Below are positions 14,604 through 27,939 of a stretch of 64,000 bases of DNA, one piece after another (position 1 is the stretch's first letter; each line of letters starts with the position of its first letter). The DNA is from Theocolax elegans (taxonomy: Eukaryota; Arthropoda; Insecta; Hymenoptera; Cerocephalidae). The stretch is taken from NCBI GenBank assembly GCA_026168455.1, contig CM047431.1, positions 62,206,910 to 62,270,909 of the forward strand, read 5' to 3'. The position numbers and the translations under genes were made by a program. The notes beneath the pieces are model-generated. The model was not told the DNA's origin, made no database searches, and was given only the letters and a program-made list of their open reading frames with translations.

Positions 14604-14769
14604 CTCGCCCTGAAGAAATGGACAAACACATACATTTTAATTCTGAAATCAACAGTGGAGGGTGAATGACAAGTATTATCATCAAGTAATCCAAGTATAT
14701 TCCTACCTTACTATAAAATAATAATTTTTACAAAATTAATTCGACTAGGTTGAATGTTTGTCTCGGTAA

Positions 14770-15137
14770 ATGTGAGAAAAGCAAGGTTTTATGACATGTC
14801 CTGCACGAACATTGATAAATGCAACGACTGTTCTACCTGACTATTTTTTTTTATATTTGGCCTAATGTCACATGTGTGCCGCCATATATGCTTGTGATGC
14901 AGATTCGGAGACTTTTTTATAGTATTAAACATATATTTTTTAATAAATTTTTTAAAAATTATTTTAACGTCGCTCTTTTCATGCTCCCAAATCGGTGCTA
15001 ATAAGCGTTGGAGGTCACACAATGTCTTTGTTAAGAAAGCACGTTGTTGAAAATACATTCCCCAGTGGTGGTTGTATCAATCGGCCGGGACCGGGAATCG
15101 AACCTTATGCCCTAACCGACCGATCCAACGCAGGCCT
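14770..15137 (-). mobile_element. tRNA-derived SINE
   Basis: Read on the minus strand from 15137, the element opens with a tRNA-like head: an A-box-like TGGATCGGTCGGTTAGGGC and then a perfect B box GGTTCGATTCCCGG (15104-15091). These are the internal RNA polymerase III promoter elements of tRNA genes. A non-tRNA body follows (CCACTGGGGAATGTATTTTC ... TTGGGAGCATGAAAAGAGCG). The anticodon region is degenerate, so this is not a working tRNA. Diverged body copies occur at 5895-6035 and 25345-25385, which supports a dispersed family. The 3' end near 14770-14850 is uncertain, and I could not find a convincing target-site duplication. Confidence 0.65.
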
Positions 15138-15665
15138 AAAAAAAATATTGATATTAATTTTAGTCTTGAGATGATAATCGTTTGAATAAAAATCTAACTT
15201 TCCTCTTTGATATTTATTCAAGTGTCAAAATTTATTCATGTAATATTGTTATATTTTATTTACTCCAAACTCTTATTTATATAACTTGTTTTTCTCAATG
15301 TATTTTATAAATAAATTTTCAATGGTAATAGCGAAACTTTAAAAGATTTTGTCTTTCCTCGCTTACATCCTTTTTCTTTCGAAAATAAATTATCAGGATT
15401 AAATGTAAACGATCACCCGTTTCAATAAGTATGGTTACTCTTCTTGAATAAATATTATTTTGGAGGCAATTACCCTACGATCAAACGATTACACTACAGT
15501 ACTTTCAGGTCGGACGAGTTCCCCAATTTTAACAATTTTGGTAATTCTTTGTTCGAGTCGATCGAATCTGGTTGTTTCGCGTTTAATTTGTCACTATTTG
15601 CTTAATCCTGGTTTACGCCGATCGACGACATTACGCGAAGTAAAATGTTTGATTAAAAATTACTG

Positions 15666-15679
15666 CCCCCCCCCCCCCC
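15666..15679. repeat. homopolymer (C)14
   Basis: Fourteen consecutive C followed by TCTCTTTTT. It is rare in such AT-rich DNA and is a likely slippage or sequencing-error site. Confidence 0.9.
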
Positions 15680-16289
15680 TCTCTTTTTAGCAAAGGTGGA
15701 ACAAACATAAGCAAAATGGCTATACTAATATATAAGGGTAAAATTTAATAGAGGTTGTAGCCAAAATAACATATAATAAAATAATTTTCTATTTTTTTTC
15801 TCCCGGTGTATAAAAGTTTATATACGAATAATTTACAAACGATGTTTGCCTCACGCGAATATTAATTAAAAATGTTTATACAATCAAATAATTTATAGTT
15901 ATATAGATCGAGACGTGAAATTTCCATAGTTATCGAAAGTTTATTCAAATAACGAATTAGCGTAACATATACCTTATTTCTGATCACACTCGTACCTGCA
16001 AAAAAGTTAATAATAAGCATAATACATATAGCGAAAAAAATGTTTAATTATTATTTATATAAACAAATTGATCAACAATTGGATAATGATAAGAAATAGC
16101 GCGACGCAATCGGAACAAATGAAAGGTATAGATAAACAAGAAATTAAGTGACATAGATCAGTGTCGCAATCTCAAATGGAAGAAAAAGAAACATCGACGT
16201 GTCGGAGGAAGATGGTTAAAATAAAAAAAGAGGTTTAACTTGTATAAGTAACGTCAGGGTCTATATATATATTTATATATATATACATA
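15680..16289. other. AT-rich stretch, nothing recognised
   Basis: No gene-like frame or repeat was seen apart from a (TA)n patch at about 16262-16285. Confidence 0.55.
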
Positions 16290-16640
16290 ACGTTAGCTCG
16301 AATCCAACTGTTTGACGTTGAAGGAAACGTCACCCCCCTTTGGAGCAATTGGAATAGCGGGTAGTTATCTCGTTGTTCTACACCATACACGGGTATGCCT
16401 CAGGGGAAGCGAAAGGATGGGGGAGTGGGTGGGTTTGCGCGGTACAGGCGCCGCGCTACCTCGTCAAGCTCGTCTACGCAAATTGACTCGATCGATCGTG
16501 TACTTGAGCTGCCCTACCTATACCTTCCGTTATACCCCGCATTCGGGCCAATTCCATATGACAAATTGGGTTGTTACCATTCCCATGTTTAATGTATATA
16601 TATATATACATTTAGAGAGAGAGAGAGAGAGAGAGATTAC
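16290..16640. promoter_or_regulatory. GC-richer island followed by (TA)n and (AG)n
   Basis: The block has clearly elevated GC and CpG (for example GCGCGGTACAGGCGCCGCGC at 16437-16456) in an AT-rich background and ends in (TA)n and then (AG)n at 16614-16636. A 116-codon frame covers part of it but runs into the microsatellite and has no motif. Such islands often mark promoters or enhancers in insects. No TATA box or initiator could be assigned, so the regulatory reading is inference. Confidence 0.25.
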
Positions 16641-17594
16641 CTGTACGGCACGCTCAAGTTGATCGTTTTGTTACAAGGTGCATTTAAAATTTCAAAGTTG
16701 AAGTTAAAAGGCCGGTCCATTGATTATTGAATAAAAGAAAAAATTTTCAACTCTTCACAAAATTCTAGTCATTGTTTGACGGTGCTTGTATATATATAAG
16801 AATCGATCGACGCCAAGTTTCCTGACTTTTGTTGTACGATCCGCGTGCGATAAATGTATATATGCACTAATTTCTATACTATTGTTTATGTCACGCCATT
16901 ATATAGACACATTTTTATTTATTTAATTGAGAGTCTATAATTATATTTATATTATAGTATAGACGCATTGTCGAATGTGCGGTATATACTATTTCACAAC
17001 CAATATCTGCAGATCATATTTAATTCTTGATTTTTTGGACAAACTTATAAAGTAATAGATCAAGTATAACGAATATCCATACATTATTTGGAAGTATTAT
17101 ATACTTTTTATTGTTAACTTTTTAATATACCTATATATTAAAAATTATATGGGAATATATACAGGATATATATGTATATATGAGATTCCAAGTCAAGTGA
17201 TCCGGACAAAAAATTAATATTGTTTTAAATAGTTGCAACCTACAGAAAATCACTTGAAGTAAAAAAATTTTTTTGGATTTTGATCTCATATTGGTGCAAC
17301 GTTATAGACAGTCAAAACGAAAAATAAGCCTTTTCAGCAATTTTAACAATTTATTACTCAAAAACTATCAATTTTTTGTTATATATGTTAAATGGAGAAA
17401 ATCTTATACATGTGAAGAAGATTCTGTTAAATTTTTGTTTATACATTAGTAATATTATCACTTTTATTATGTTTCAGAAGCATAATAAGTCTTAAAATAC
17501 AAAAAAAGGAATGTACGATCAAATATTTTTTAAAATTTTTGTTATAGCTAAAAAAATTATCTTTCTTTTGACAGGTGTATGGTCGAGCTTTTTG

Positions 17595-17694
17595 AGCCGA
17601 GTTATGGCATTTTTAAAAAAACGATGACATGTAGTACATGCGCATTTCCATATCAACATGTTTTTAATTTTATTAAAAATGCCATCACTCGGCT
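17595..17694. repeat. hairpin with 22-bp imperfect arms
   Basis: AGCCGAGTTATGGCATTTTTAA (17595-17616) pairs with the inverted copy TTAAAAATGCCATCACTCGGCT (17673-17694), leaving a loop of about 56 bp. It resembles the end-to-end core of a small foldback element. No target duplication was identified. Confidence 0.75.
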
Positions 17695-17879
17695 ATATAA
17701 ATATAAGTGTATGTAGGTGATGTGATCAGAAATCGGGTATGATACGTTATGCGATAGTAACGGTGACGAAAGTGTGATATAATAACGTTAATGACAGAAA
17801 TAGTTTTTTTTTATAAAGCATTTAGACGTCATAAAAAGAGCTATTTCCCATGTATGGAACTCGTTGGAGGATTTGACCA

Positions 17880-18360
17880 TCCCCGAAAATACCCACTGAA
17901 CCAATATCTTTTTTGTCATACGAGCGAACCAGCGTTCGTCCGTATCATACCCTAGCACCATTTCACGTTCACTTCAGGGTAGGTTTCTATTTTCTTTTCT
18001 CGTCACATATTCTTCAATAGTCCAATCGGTTCTTCACTTCAGCTCATCATATCACTCCTCTCTTCATCAGCTCTCCACGGCGTTGACAAAGTCCTTTTTT
18101 TGATCGAAGGAAAACGTTTCTATAACGACGGATACCTTCGCCCAATTCTCCTCACTGTCGAGCCTCAACCACACTATGCAGTCTGGAGTGGATTATCCAA
18201 CAGTTACACAAGTACCCCTCTTTCGTCACCCCACCTGTCGCAAACGGAAGAGGCGTGTAAAAGTTTTGCAGCATAACAATGATAACGATGTCAATAATAA
18301 TAATAATCGGGAGGTCAACAACGTTAATTTCATAATGTATAGAATTTGTAATTTGTAAAT
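17880..18360 (+). other. GC-richer island with possible short exon
   Basis: GC content rises here and a frame of about 80 codons (from about 18115; first ATG 18176, stop 18356-18358) reads through a serine-rich part into a basic stretch (RKRKRRVK) and an asparagine run. It could be an exon fragment of a regulatory protein, but no domain, splice donor or partner exon is evident. A second frame is also open over most of it, which weakens the case. Confidence 0.2.
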
Positions 18361-21300
18361 TAATCGATATAGTCCGTAACTAATTTATAACATAGTATTT
18401 GCAATGATTAAGTTAAAATATTAAGTTTCTCTGACCAAAATGGTTAACGATAAGGATGCAATTTTTTTCTATCTTTTTTACTTTTCACTAATTATCTACG
18501 CTTTTACATTACCTTTTTTATCTTATTAATTTTACCTTATTATTAATACTAATATTAATATTAATTTATTAATTTTTAACTTGTTAATATAACTGATTAA
18601 GCATTTATTCGAATTAATACCTATTATACTAATTAGAATTTCTCGTCGTACGTTATTAATTAATTGTACGTGATTTATGCTATTAATTAAATTTTGATAC
18701 TGTGTACAAATATTTATTTATCGCTAAAAATAATTTTGTGTGTTTGTTAAAATTAAAAATTTTGTTATATTTATATAGATCATTTGTCATAGAACGAGAT
18801 AATAATGCGAAATTTTCACGTAAAATATCAAGTGTAATATGGAGCGCGTAAACAAATTTATTATTAACATCCTTCGAGATTAGTGCGATAAATAATAAAG
18901 AACACAGCGAATGATAATCAACAGCTGGCTCGAGTATATCTGTTCGATCGGTAACGTTGATGGTGTGCTTTAAGCCTGGTGGGTCAATAAACGCGTACCG
19001 TCAGGAAAATCCATTCGTATAGTTGTTATTTCTTGTCTATCAAATAAAATAGAAAAAAAGCAATAAGTTATAGTTAAATGACCGTATTGTTTAATTTTGG
19101 AAACGTTCGTAGGATTGAATGGTCGAAGGTGTCAATAGTAAGGGTTGAAATATAAGAAAAAATAATGTTACGTCTTTTTTTTAATGGTTTTATATTGCAA
19201 TGACGTGAAATATTTTTCAATTCTTAAATTATAAGTAATATCGTTAACATTTATCAACTATTTTTTAATTTATTTATGTATAACTGAATCATTTTAATTC
19301 TCTGTGCCGTTCGCACTGTGATTTTCTAACGTAATCCACTCAGCGCATGATTTCTCAGCGACGACTTCATCGAATAAGATAAAATTGTAACGCAGTCACC
19401 GTTGTTGCATTGATTCAAATCCACTTAAATGGAACAGAACTTAAAAAAATAATCATTTGCATAAATTATAAATTTTTTAATTTTTCGAATGATTTTGCAA
19501 ATTATTTATTTATTAAAATATTTTTAAATTCTACTCCACTCAAGTTGGTTAAACACATGTTTAATTGTTAATGTTAAAATTTTAATTTACCCGATAAAGT
19601 GGTACAAGAAGTGCGGTACTGGTCAACATTTTTCGAGAATTATTTAAAAAAAGGGTAATTCTGTAAACTAATATATCTCGAATTCCATTAATCGTGGAAT
19701 AAAAATGCTGAAACATATTACTACAATTTTTTGTTTCAAAAAGTTTATTAAAGCTATAATTTTACATTTTTCGTTTTTAGAAATATATTTTTTAAAATTG
19801 TACTATTGCTTCAATTACTTATAGTTTTATAGCATAAAGTTGTAGGTATAAAATTCCAAACAAATTTAAAATACCTTGGAAAATTCAAAATTTTATTACT
19901 TAGGTTTCTTTGCTTAGTATATGCTTAAAAAAATAATAAGAACATAGGACCATTAGATCTTAGTAAAACGAAATAAAGTAAATATTATTTATACTGGTTA
20001 TACGTATTTATTGTATTTCTGTACGCAATTTGTTAAAAAAAAATTTATATTGATTAAATATGTACAATAAAATGTTATTATTGTGAATTGTAAAATAAAG
20101 GAGAATGTCCATAAGTGTGAAAATGTTGTACAACGCAAACATCTTGGTTCATCCTTAAATTTTAATCATGATATTCTATTTTTAAAAAAAGGAAATTGTT
20201 AGAAAATAAAGATTAAAACTACTATTAACCATCATGGTTTCATTTTTAGTAAAAAATTACAATAGTGCATAATAAATTTTAATATAAACTATAGTAATTT
20301 CCCTTAGTTTGTGATCGGACTGTGATTTAATTACTAGAAACTATTGTAATTTTTAATACAAAATTTCTCTCCGTGGTACAGATATATGTCCAATGCATTT
20401 CATGGGACATTCTCTTTTGTATTACTAAACTTCAAGTATTAATAATTAACTGCAAAGTAGGATAAAGTATAGAATAATTCAAAAGTAAAACGTTTACTAT
20501 AGCGGTTAAAGGAATTATGTTATTTTTTATTACTTTTACAATATATTAACTTATTTTTATCGTATAAAGTACACAATCTCTTAAAGTTGGTAAGCTGCTA
20601 CGATCTTTTTATCACGCTTTTATTCAAAGAAAATATTTATTTTTTTACTTTCAATGTATAGCGTCAAAATGTTGCATTAAAAATGCCTCGTGTTTAAAAA
20701 TAGAGAAAATGTTTATATCAAACGTATATTTTGTTTTTTAAATGAACAATACTATATTGATACTATTTTTTAACTTAATCCGATTGTTTATTGTACATGA
20801 CAATAATAATAAGATTTTTACACAATATTTATTGTCATTATATCCGATTCACAAAATAAGTATAACTGTGCAAAACGATCCGTTAGATTATTCGATACAA
20901 CGAGGACAGGTCCTACCGCATCACAACTGTTCAACTTATTAAAATTGTCTACAATCTGAAAAGAAAAAGTTTAAAAGAACATCCAAGACGCGATTGAATT
21001 CCCCTTATCGTTCCCCTCAAGTTGCACAAGTTCACCGCAAAAAAAAACAGGCGCTACGGGCGTCACCCTCCCGAGCGCTAGAGAATCGATAAATCTTTGA
21101 GATTATGTATAAGAATGTTCTCTTTTCTACTAAATGCCAACTCGTTCAGTGATTTAAACGTTCCATTCGATAAGCTTTGATGATGTTGGAATCCTTGTAA
21201 TAAAAATATGCAGTGTGGTTTATTCAGCTAGATTGTAACCGTTTTACGGCTTAAAAATGGCACGACGCGATCTTAAAATTCTACGTTTGAAAAATTTTAT

Positions 21301-22840
21301 AAAAAAATTGAACGTTCATGGGATCTTTTTCATTTTATCATCTACTGAGAAAAAATCAGTTGCTTTTTGGATATTATAAAAAAAAATTTTATTTTTTTGA
21401 AGAAACGTATTTTTTATTGTAATAACAAAATATTGGACTATTTTTTTAGTTGTATATTCATTGTTATCATTTGTTATTAGGCTATTACATTATTGGGTTA
21501 TATTTGTAAAAATAAATAAAAAGAATAATTTGGTTTTTTACACCAAAATAAGTTATAGTAACATAAATTTTATGCTAATTTTTTATCAATTGGCACAAGA
21601 AGAGCTTGTATTATTCATTGACAAAAAAATAACTACATTTTTTGGACGGGTATAAATGAGAAGAAACTACATTATTATTACAAAAGTATAAGCGTTGGAA
21701 ATTTTTTTCGAATACTTTTATCCGTTGGATACTGTATTCGGGTACTTTTTCTAATTGTTTTTTCTATTATCAACTTACGAACAGTGTTAAACTTATATGT
21801 GCGAAAAAAAGTATTCAATTTTTTTCTTGCATCCGGATATCTCCCAGGTTTTGTCTGAAATATACTAAAAATTTAACAATATCGAACAAAATTTAGAAAT
21901 TTAAAAATAAATTGTTGTAGCATAAAGTGGCCTTTGAAATGATCAGGGTGAATAATTTTATATGCACTTTGAGAGTAATAAAGGCGATTATATTCCCTTG
22001 GACGAAATTTTCATCCCGGGAATAAATACCTATTTTACTCCCTATAATTTCATAGATAACTATTATATGGTTATTTGATATGGTTTTCGAGTCATAATAT
22101 TAATTTTTTTTATTAGTCATAATAATTTATGTATACCAATATTATTGTAATAAAGTCATTTAAAAAAATTTTCTAATCTTCTTCCACTTACAAGTATACT
22201 AAAAATTTAGATCGCATTGAATAAAAAAAATAATAAAGAAGAATAAAATAGAAGTAGCGTACCCGCATGTAATGTCGCTTTGAATGATCGTACTGTAATA
22301 TTCTGAAGGGATAACGTCAATTTTATCAGGTAATCAGTTAGTCTCCAGGCCCCTGTGCACACGTATACAGAGATTTAATCGAGCTTTCCGTTGGCATTGT
22401 AACTTCGTATACGAAACTTTTTGACATGCGATATTAATGGAAAATTAATATATTTTTGAATAATCAATTAATCTTTGTTAGCAACATCGTGTTATGGATT
22501 TTTCGTATCCGCGGATTTCATTAAGAAACTTTCAATCTGAATATATAACCATGAATTTTATACATATACACACATTCGATTAAAGGTATATATTCTGACG
22601 ATATTCTGCAGTACCGTTCGATCAATTTTCTCATATTTTCTTTTCGAACGTTTAACGCATCGAATAAACAGATGCAGTCTGTCTGCATCATTCGTCAATA
22701 TATACAATTTAAAATTCATCGCCGAAGAAAGATGTGTAAATATTCGAATAAACATATATATATTTATTCAAACATACGAATTGTTTTTAGTAATCCGAGA
22801 AATTGCAAAATTCTTCGTTTATTAAATCTACTCTCTAAAA
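18361..22840. other. AT-rich stretch, nothing recognised
   Basis: No conserved motif, RNA gene or well-formed repeat was found on either strand. Short open frames (20742-20942, 21461-21655, 22558-22878) look random. Confidence 0.55.
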
Positions 22841-22844
22841 ATGA

Positions 22845-23085
22845 AATAGTGATGCGTCTGTCACTGTCACGAAATTAGTGAATATTCACTATTAAAATAG
22901 TAAATTTTGACTAATTGAATTAGTAACAATTCACTAATTTGTGCTAGTGACTGACTTATCACTATATTTTTAGTGATTATTCACTAATTCACATTTAGAA
23001 AGTAGCTTAATAAATTAATTTTTGCATAATGTTAACTGCGCCTGAAGAGGGAAACAAAGATATTTCCGAAACATTGCGTATTAAC
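22845..23085. repeat. AGTGAATATTCACT-rich element followed by a PLE-like tail motif
   Basis: AGTGAATATTCACT (22877-22890) is a perfect palindrome. Variants such as AGTGATTATTCACTAATTCAC follow at about 22973, so the segment folds back on itself. At 23042-23072 lies CTGAAGA, a potential GGAAA/TTTCC stem and GAAAC, the spacing of a hammerhead-like core. The same GAAACATTG block occurs in the foldback element at 14.5 kb. This is probably the end of a degenerate retroelement. Confidence 0.4.
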
Positions 23086-24040
23086 GGGATGTCGAACTTA
23101 AATTATTTTAACTAAAATATTGCATTAAACATTTCAAAGATTCATTTGAATAAGTTATATAAAGTAACATAGTTTCTGCCGTTTTCATTTTGAAAGAAAC
23201 AATTACTTTGTAATAATAATTGAATAAATTAATTTAGACTGCAATTATTAATCAATCAAGATATAAACTTTCAACCCAAACATTACACATTGACGATTTA
23301 AAAATTTGAAATATTTGGGTATATTGTTTGATGCAAGAATGGAGTACTAAATGTAAAGTATTTTTCTAAAAATTCTCTTTTTATACTTATAATAAATATA
23401 ATGAATGCCAATTGATGCTGAGTTTGGCATCCTAACAATCAAATTACCTTATTTAATATATATATTATTCTAAAATATGAAAATTGTTTAGTTTTGCACT
23501 AATTTAATTTGGATAATTATTACATAAATAAAAAATGCTCCGAAAAATTTGAATTACATAAAAAGTAAAGAAATACTACTCATTTGAATTCAACTTTCAA
23601 CTCTGCTTTCGAACGGCGATTAATGCATTTTCCAAGTTTTCTGCACCAATACTTAACTTTTCTTTTCATCTACACTTGACGAAATGTTCTGAAATTTTTT
23701 CAGTATTTAGCCACTATGAACCTCAATTTTATCAGTCCTTTCGACTAATTAGTTCCAGAGTCATAACAAATTAAAAAAAAACGCTTTTTCTTTATAACTA
23801 TAAAACTATACTACAGATAATTTGAAAAATCTAAATCGAGAGCAATTTTAAGGCACGACCATTATATAGGAGAGCCTTACAGTTTTGTCATCGATAAAAG
23901 TGTTGTTCCACGAATATCTCTAAAAGTTATTACCCGATTTGGCTGAAAATTTTAAAGGTAGTTTTCTAAACCCTTGCGAAGGTGCTGATTAAAAATAAAT
24001 TATTGAATTTCGATATTTGAGACTATGTAAAACGAAAACA
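23086..24040. other. AT-rich stretch with one diverged repeat copy
   Basis: It contains the third relative (23278-23340) of the duplicated repeat at 4.6-4.9 kb. No gene was recognised. Confidence 0.5.
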
Positions 24041-24905
24041 AATTTTAAAATATAGAACAATTAAAATATACCAAATTTTACATAAACTGGAAATTTTTTT
24101 CAGAAAACAGATACAAATTTTTAGATACTGGAATCTATTTAGTCAAAAGTTGTTTTAACCTTAAAAAATGAGTTTTTTTCAAGTTTTTTTCAACACTAGC
24201 TGTGTTTGCCGTTATTTATCTCAAAATCTATCAACTTTTACTATATAACATTATTGACTCTAAACTCGAATTCATCCTTCTGGGTTAGAATTTTTAATCT
24301 CGAGGTCAATGTCTCATTATATGTCAATATTAAGAGATTTTTAATGGTCTGCAGCTTATGACTGGTATTCGAGTCTGTAAAATGTTATAATAATTTGAAG
24401 AATCGCAAGATTTGTTTAGAAATTTAAATGGAAATTACCATGTTAATTTTTTATTTTTTTATGTTTAATTAAATTATCATAACTTTTTACAAAATTGAAG
24501 GACATTTTTTAATGACTTTTGGATGAAAAAATCAATTGTGGCGAAGTTTAATAATTTAATCATTTTTTCGATTTGAATATTTACATATAGTTTATGAGAC
24601 ATTGACCTTCAGATTAGAAATTGTAACTCAGAAGGATAATTTCTAGAGGCAACTAGCAACCAATGTTACATATAATGTTGTAAAAAATGTTAGATTTTGA
24701 GATAAATAACGACAAACACATCACCTGGTGCTGAAAAAAAAACTTGAAAAACTTAACGTTTTAAGGGTAGAATAACTTTTTAACAAATAGATTTCAGTAA
24801 CTAAAAATTTGTTTCGTTTTTCTGAAAAACGTTTCCAGTCTGTACCTGAAATTTTGTGCATTCTAAAATTTTGATTGGACTACTTTACGTGGAATGAATG
24901 CTCCA
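24041..24905. mobile_element. foldback element, copy 1
   Basis: The left half (about 24060-24350, with TTATTTATCTCAAAATCTATC and ATCTCGAGGTCAATGTCTCA) is repeated inverted in the right half (about 24590-24900, with GAGACATTGACCTTCAGATT and GATTTTGAGATAAATAACG). The same core is found in both arms of the element at 50787-52113, so four related arms are present in the window. There is no open frame, so it is a non-autonomous element. Outer ends are not sharply defined here. Confidence 0.75.
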
Positions 24906-25344
24906 TATATGTGTATACACATACACGTAATTTAAGAAATGGAAATATTTTTCTATTAGAAAGTTTCTCCCAGAGCTTTATATTTTTGATAAAGCTTCGA
25001 AAATTAGAAATGTCGCAAAAAATGTAATAAATGAAGCAGTATAAATAGCCTATGCAATATCAGTTTTCACGAATGAACGCGCAAGGTAAAACTAATAAAT
25101 GCAAGTATTCTTTGTTAAATCAACAGGCAATCAAAACAGCGCGATATGCGCACGCATTACACGAGAGCAAACGAAATACAAAATTTGCGAAAAATATAGA
25201 TTTTTCGTCGAAAATTCATCATTTTTACTATACAGAAAAATGTTTATAATTGAATTTACGATTAAGCTTCTGTAATATAAACTACTTTATTCCGTTATGT
25301 ATATCGGAGTTGCTTGATTTCATTCATTTGACGTTATACATAAA

Positions 25345-25385
25345 AATGTTGGGAGCAAAAAAAGTGTGACGTTAAAATAATAATT
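25345..25385 (-). mobile_element. SINE body fragment
   Basis: TTGGGAGCAAAAAAAGTGTG followed by ACGTTAAAATAATAATTAAA matches the minus-strand body of the SINE at 14770-15137 (TTGGGAGCATGAAAAGAGCG, ACGTTAAAATAATTTTTAAA). The head is missing. Confidence 0.45.
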
Positions 25386-26380
25386 AAAAAAGATGCATTA
25401 CCTTATATATATGTAGTATAGAAATCAAAATATTTATCGCTTGGCGAAAAATAAGTATTCGTAATGAACGGTCAAATATTGGTTTCAATTATTCTATAGA
25501 AAATCAGGAAATAAAATATTTGGAAAAGAAAAATATACTTTCGTTCGAAAATTATACTTTACTGGCTATTATACTATACTCGCACGGTTACGTACTTCTT
25601 ATACCTTAGATTCCATTAAGAATATTTGGGAACAATCAGAACTAACGTAAAAAATCACGAACGTACATTATTTTAAAAAATGAAATGTTTTGTAAAAGAA
25701 GAAATGTGTATAAATTGAAATAATTACAATCGGAAGAAAAGTGAACCGTATATAACCAACTAATAAATCGATAAATCAAAATATATATAGGTTATGCTTT
25801 CCGATATTACGTTAAGGTGACTTGAGCGGAACGAAGAGTTGCATTTAACGCGCGCGGTGCCCTCGGGGATTTAATAAACTGGGTATCCCCTTTGAATTTT
25901 CATTTAATTCGAATTACTATTTTACAATCTGACTCTATCTCGCTGTAAATTAAAAATCTATATCACGCGACCGCGTTCTTCAATTTGACATTACAATTTA
26001 AATATTCACATTTTATATATATAAATTAACTTTAGGGATATATAAATGTACCTGCGATTGCCGAAACTTCCGTAACAATTCGCCGAATTGTCAAACGAAA
26101 ATTTCGGGCGAACCCGGAAGATAAATCCCTTCGTGTCGCGAATAACTTACATCGAAATATAACGGGATGAAGAATATATATATATATATACGTAAGAAGG
26201 ACAAAGAGAGAAGAAGTGGGAAGAAGAAATTAATCAAACCTGAAATTGCTTTCGGGAAAGTCAACTCTCATATATAAATACGCCCAATCAAAAACTTTAA
26301 ACAAGAAACCGAAAGTAAACGCAATATCGTTCGGGGCTAGAAATCACTGGTGTATGTGTATATATATATAAATATATAGG
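25386..26380. other. mostly AT-rich stretch, nothing recognised
   Basis: A slightly GC-richer patch at 25815-25890 has no intact frame. There are short (TA)n tracts at 26175-26191 and 26358-26371. Confidence 0.5.
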
Positions 26381-26389
26381 CCTTTAAAC

Positions 26390-26641
26390 GGATAAAACGC
26401 GAGAACGATTTTCCATTCTACTCGTGTTCAGAACGACGTATACCCTTCTCTCGCGCGCATAAATATGGCGCCGAGTGCAAAGGAAACTTTTGACCCCCGT
26501 CGCACCTCTTTGCTTTTCTTTCGACCTTAGGTTGAAATAAATTTTCACGCGGAGAGAGAGAGAGAGAGAGAGAGAAAGCCGGAAGGAAGGAAGATGAGGG
26601 TCGGTAAAAGGGATGACGAAATTCACACGGCGAGGAGCTCA

Positions 26642-26672
<31 letters not shown>

Positions 26673-26690
26673 AAGTTTAACTTCGTGGGT
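26390..26690. promoter_or_regulatory. GC-richer island with two (GA)n tracts
   Basis: The block includes TCGCGCGCATAAATATGGCG (26450-26469), which looks TATA-like, then a GC-rich stretch and two GA tracts (26552-26575, 26642-26663). GA tracts are binding sites for GAGA-type factors in insects, so a promoter or enhancer role is conceivable. Minus-strand frames of 74 and 80 codons run through the GA tract and read SLSLSL, which marks them as repeat-driven. Confidence 0.25.
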
Positions 26691-27862
26691 GTGGATTTCG
26701 TATACGGTTGACTAATTATACGGATGTTGGTGGCGTTTCTCTCGTACACGAGATAACTTTACTCGGCGATAATAAGGCTCTAATGAATCTCGCGACAAAG
26801 GCGTCAACGATGATTAGTCGTACGGTGAATACCGCGATTATCTTCATTCCCATCGATGTATACTATGTACATATATATAAATAAATATTATAATTTAGCC
26901 TATTAATTTCAATTGGATTTCAATCGATTCAAAGGTAGATTTAATTTTGAGTTGTATATATATTATAGTTCCATGTAGTTTGCGTGCCTCAAGCGAAATT
27001 CGCGTTTAGAATATTACATTGGATCAACGATGCTCTATTAGATTTGTGATGCTCGATCATCATCAGAATTTATTGTCATATAGTCTGGCCTGCTTTTTCA
27101 TTTATTTACGCCGATTATAACACGTTGACATTTAATGCCAGTGCAGTATGGAAAGCTTATTATTGTAAAGTTCATTTAAGTACAAATGAGAATTAGACAT
27201 TCATTACAAATAAATATATATAGTTAAAAAAATAATTTCTATTTTTCCGTTGGGATATATAAATTGTTTTTCTTTTTCTACTGAAATCCACTATTTATTG
27301 CAACGGAATCAGGCGTCCATGTTACTTGTCGATTTACAAGCCAGATTAACTTTTCAAAAGTGATTTTCATTGAGTTACAGTCAAAATCGAAAGAAGAAGC
27401 TTTTAACACGCCATTAAAAAATGTACTTAAATTTCGATAATTCTAACGTTAGAAAGTTAATGTGACATAAGTTTTGGGAGGTTGTTTTAATGGCGAATGT
27501 AATAAGCAATTTACTACTGATCCGAGTTGATAGGAAATTCAGACTTTAGAACGCCACAAGGATCGGAAACTTAATTAAAATAAATTCGATGTTTGCTCCA
27601 AATAGCTAACTGGAGAGATCACAGTGAAAAAAACACTTCTATACACACAATAGGTAAATGCAATTATTTTATCTTGTTTGCCGTTTACACATTTGGGAAG
27701 TGAAGGTAATGTTGAAAATTGCCATTCTTACGTAAATTTTGCAAATTAAATTGGATGAGTAGACAAAATTTTCTATTTCGTGTTACTCGTTACCATGTAG
27801 GTGTATATCATTTTTTTTAGTAGCGTGTTCAAAGAAAAGTTTAAATTTCAACATTCGGTACA
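26691..27862. other. AT-rich stretch, nothing recognised
   Basis: No gene-like frame or repeat was recognised up to the edge of the giant palindrome. Confidence 0.55.
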
Positions 27863-27868
27863 CAGAAA
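27863..27868. repeat. 6-bp target-site duplication CAGAAA (left)
   Basis: It directly abuts the first base of the left arm. The identical hexamer in the same orientation abuts the last base of the right arm at 42689-42694. Chance agreement at both edges is about one in 4,000. Confidence 0.7.
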
Positions 27869-27939
27869 AGTAGATAGGCAAGGGGGCTTCTGGACCCCCC
27901 CACCACTCCACCATCCCATATAAATACACGGTCCCCTCC

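Noticed and set aside
16312..16662. 116-codon protein gene
   Set aside because: It runs into (TA)n and (AG)n and reads REREREREI. No domain, and a second frame is also open.
26384..26642. Minus-strand protein genes of 74-80 codons
   Set aside because: The SLSLSL part is the (GA)n tract in translation, and the rest has no motif.
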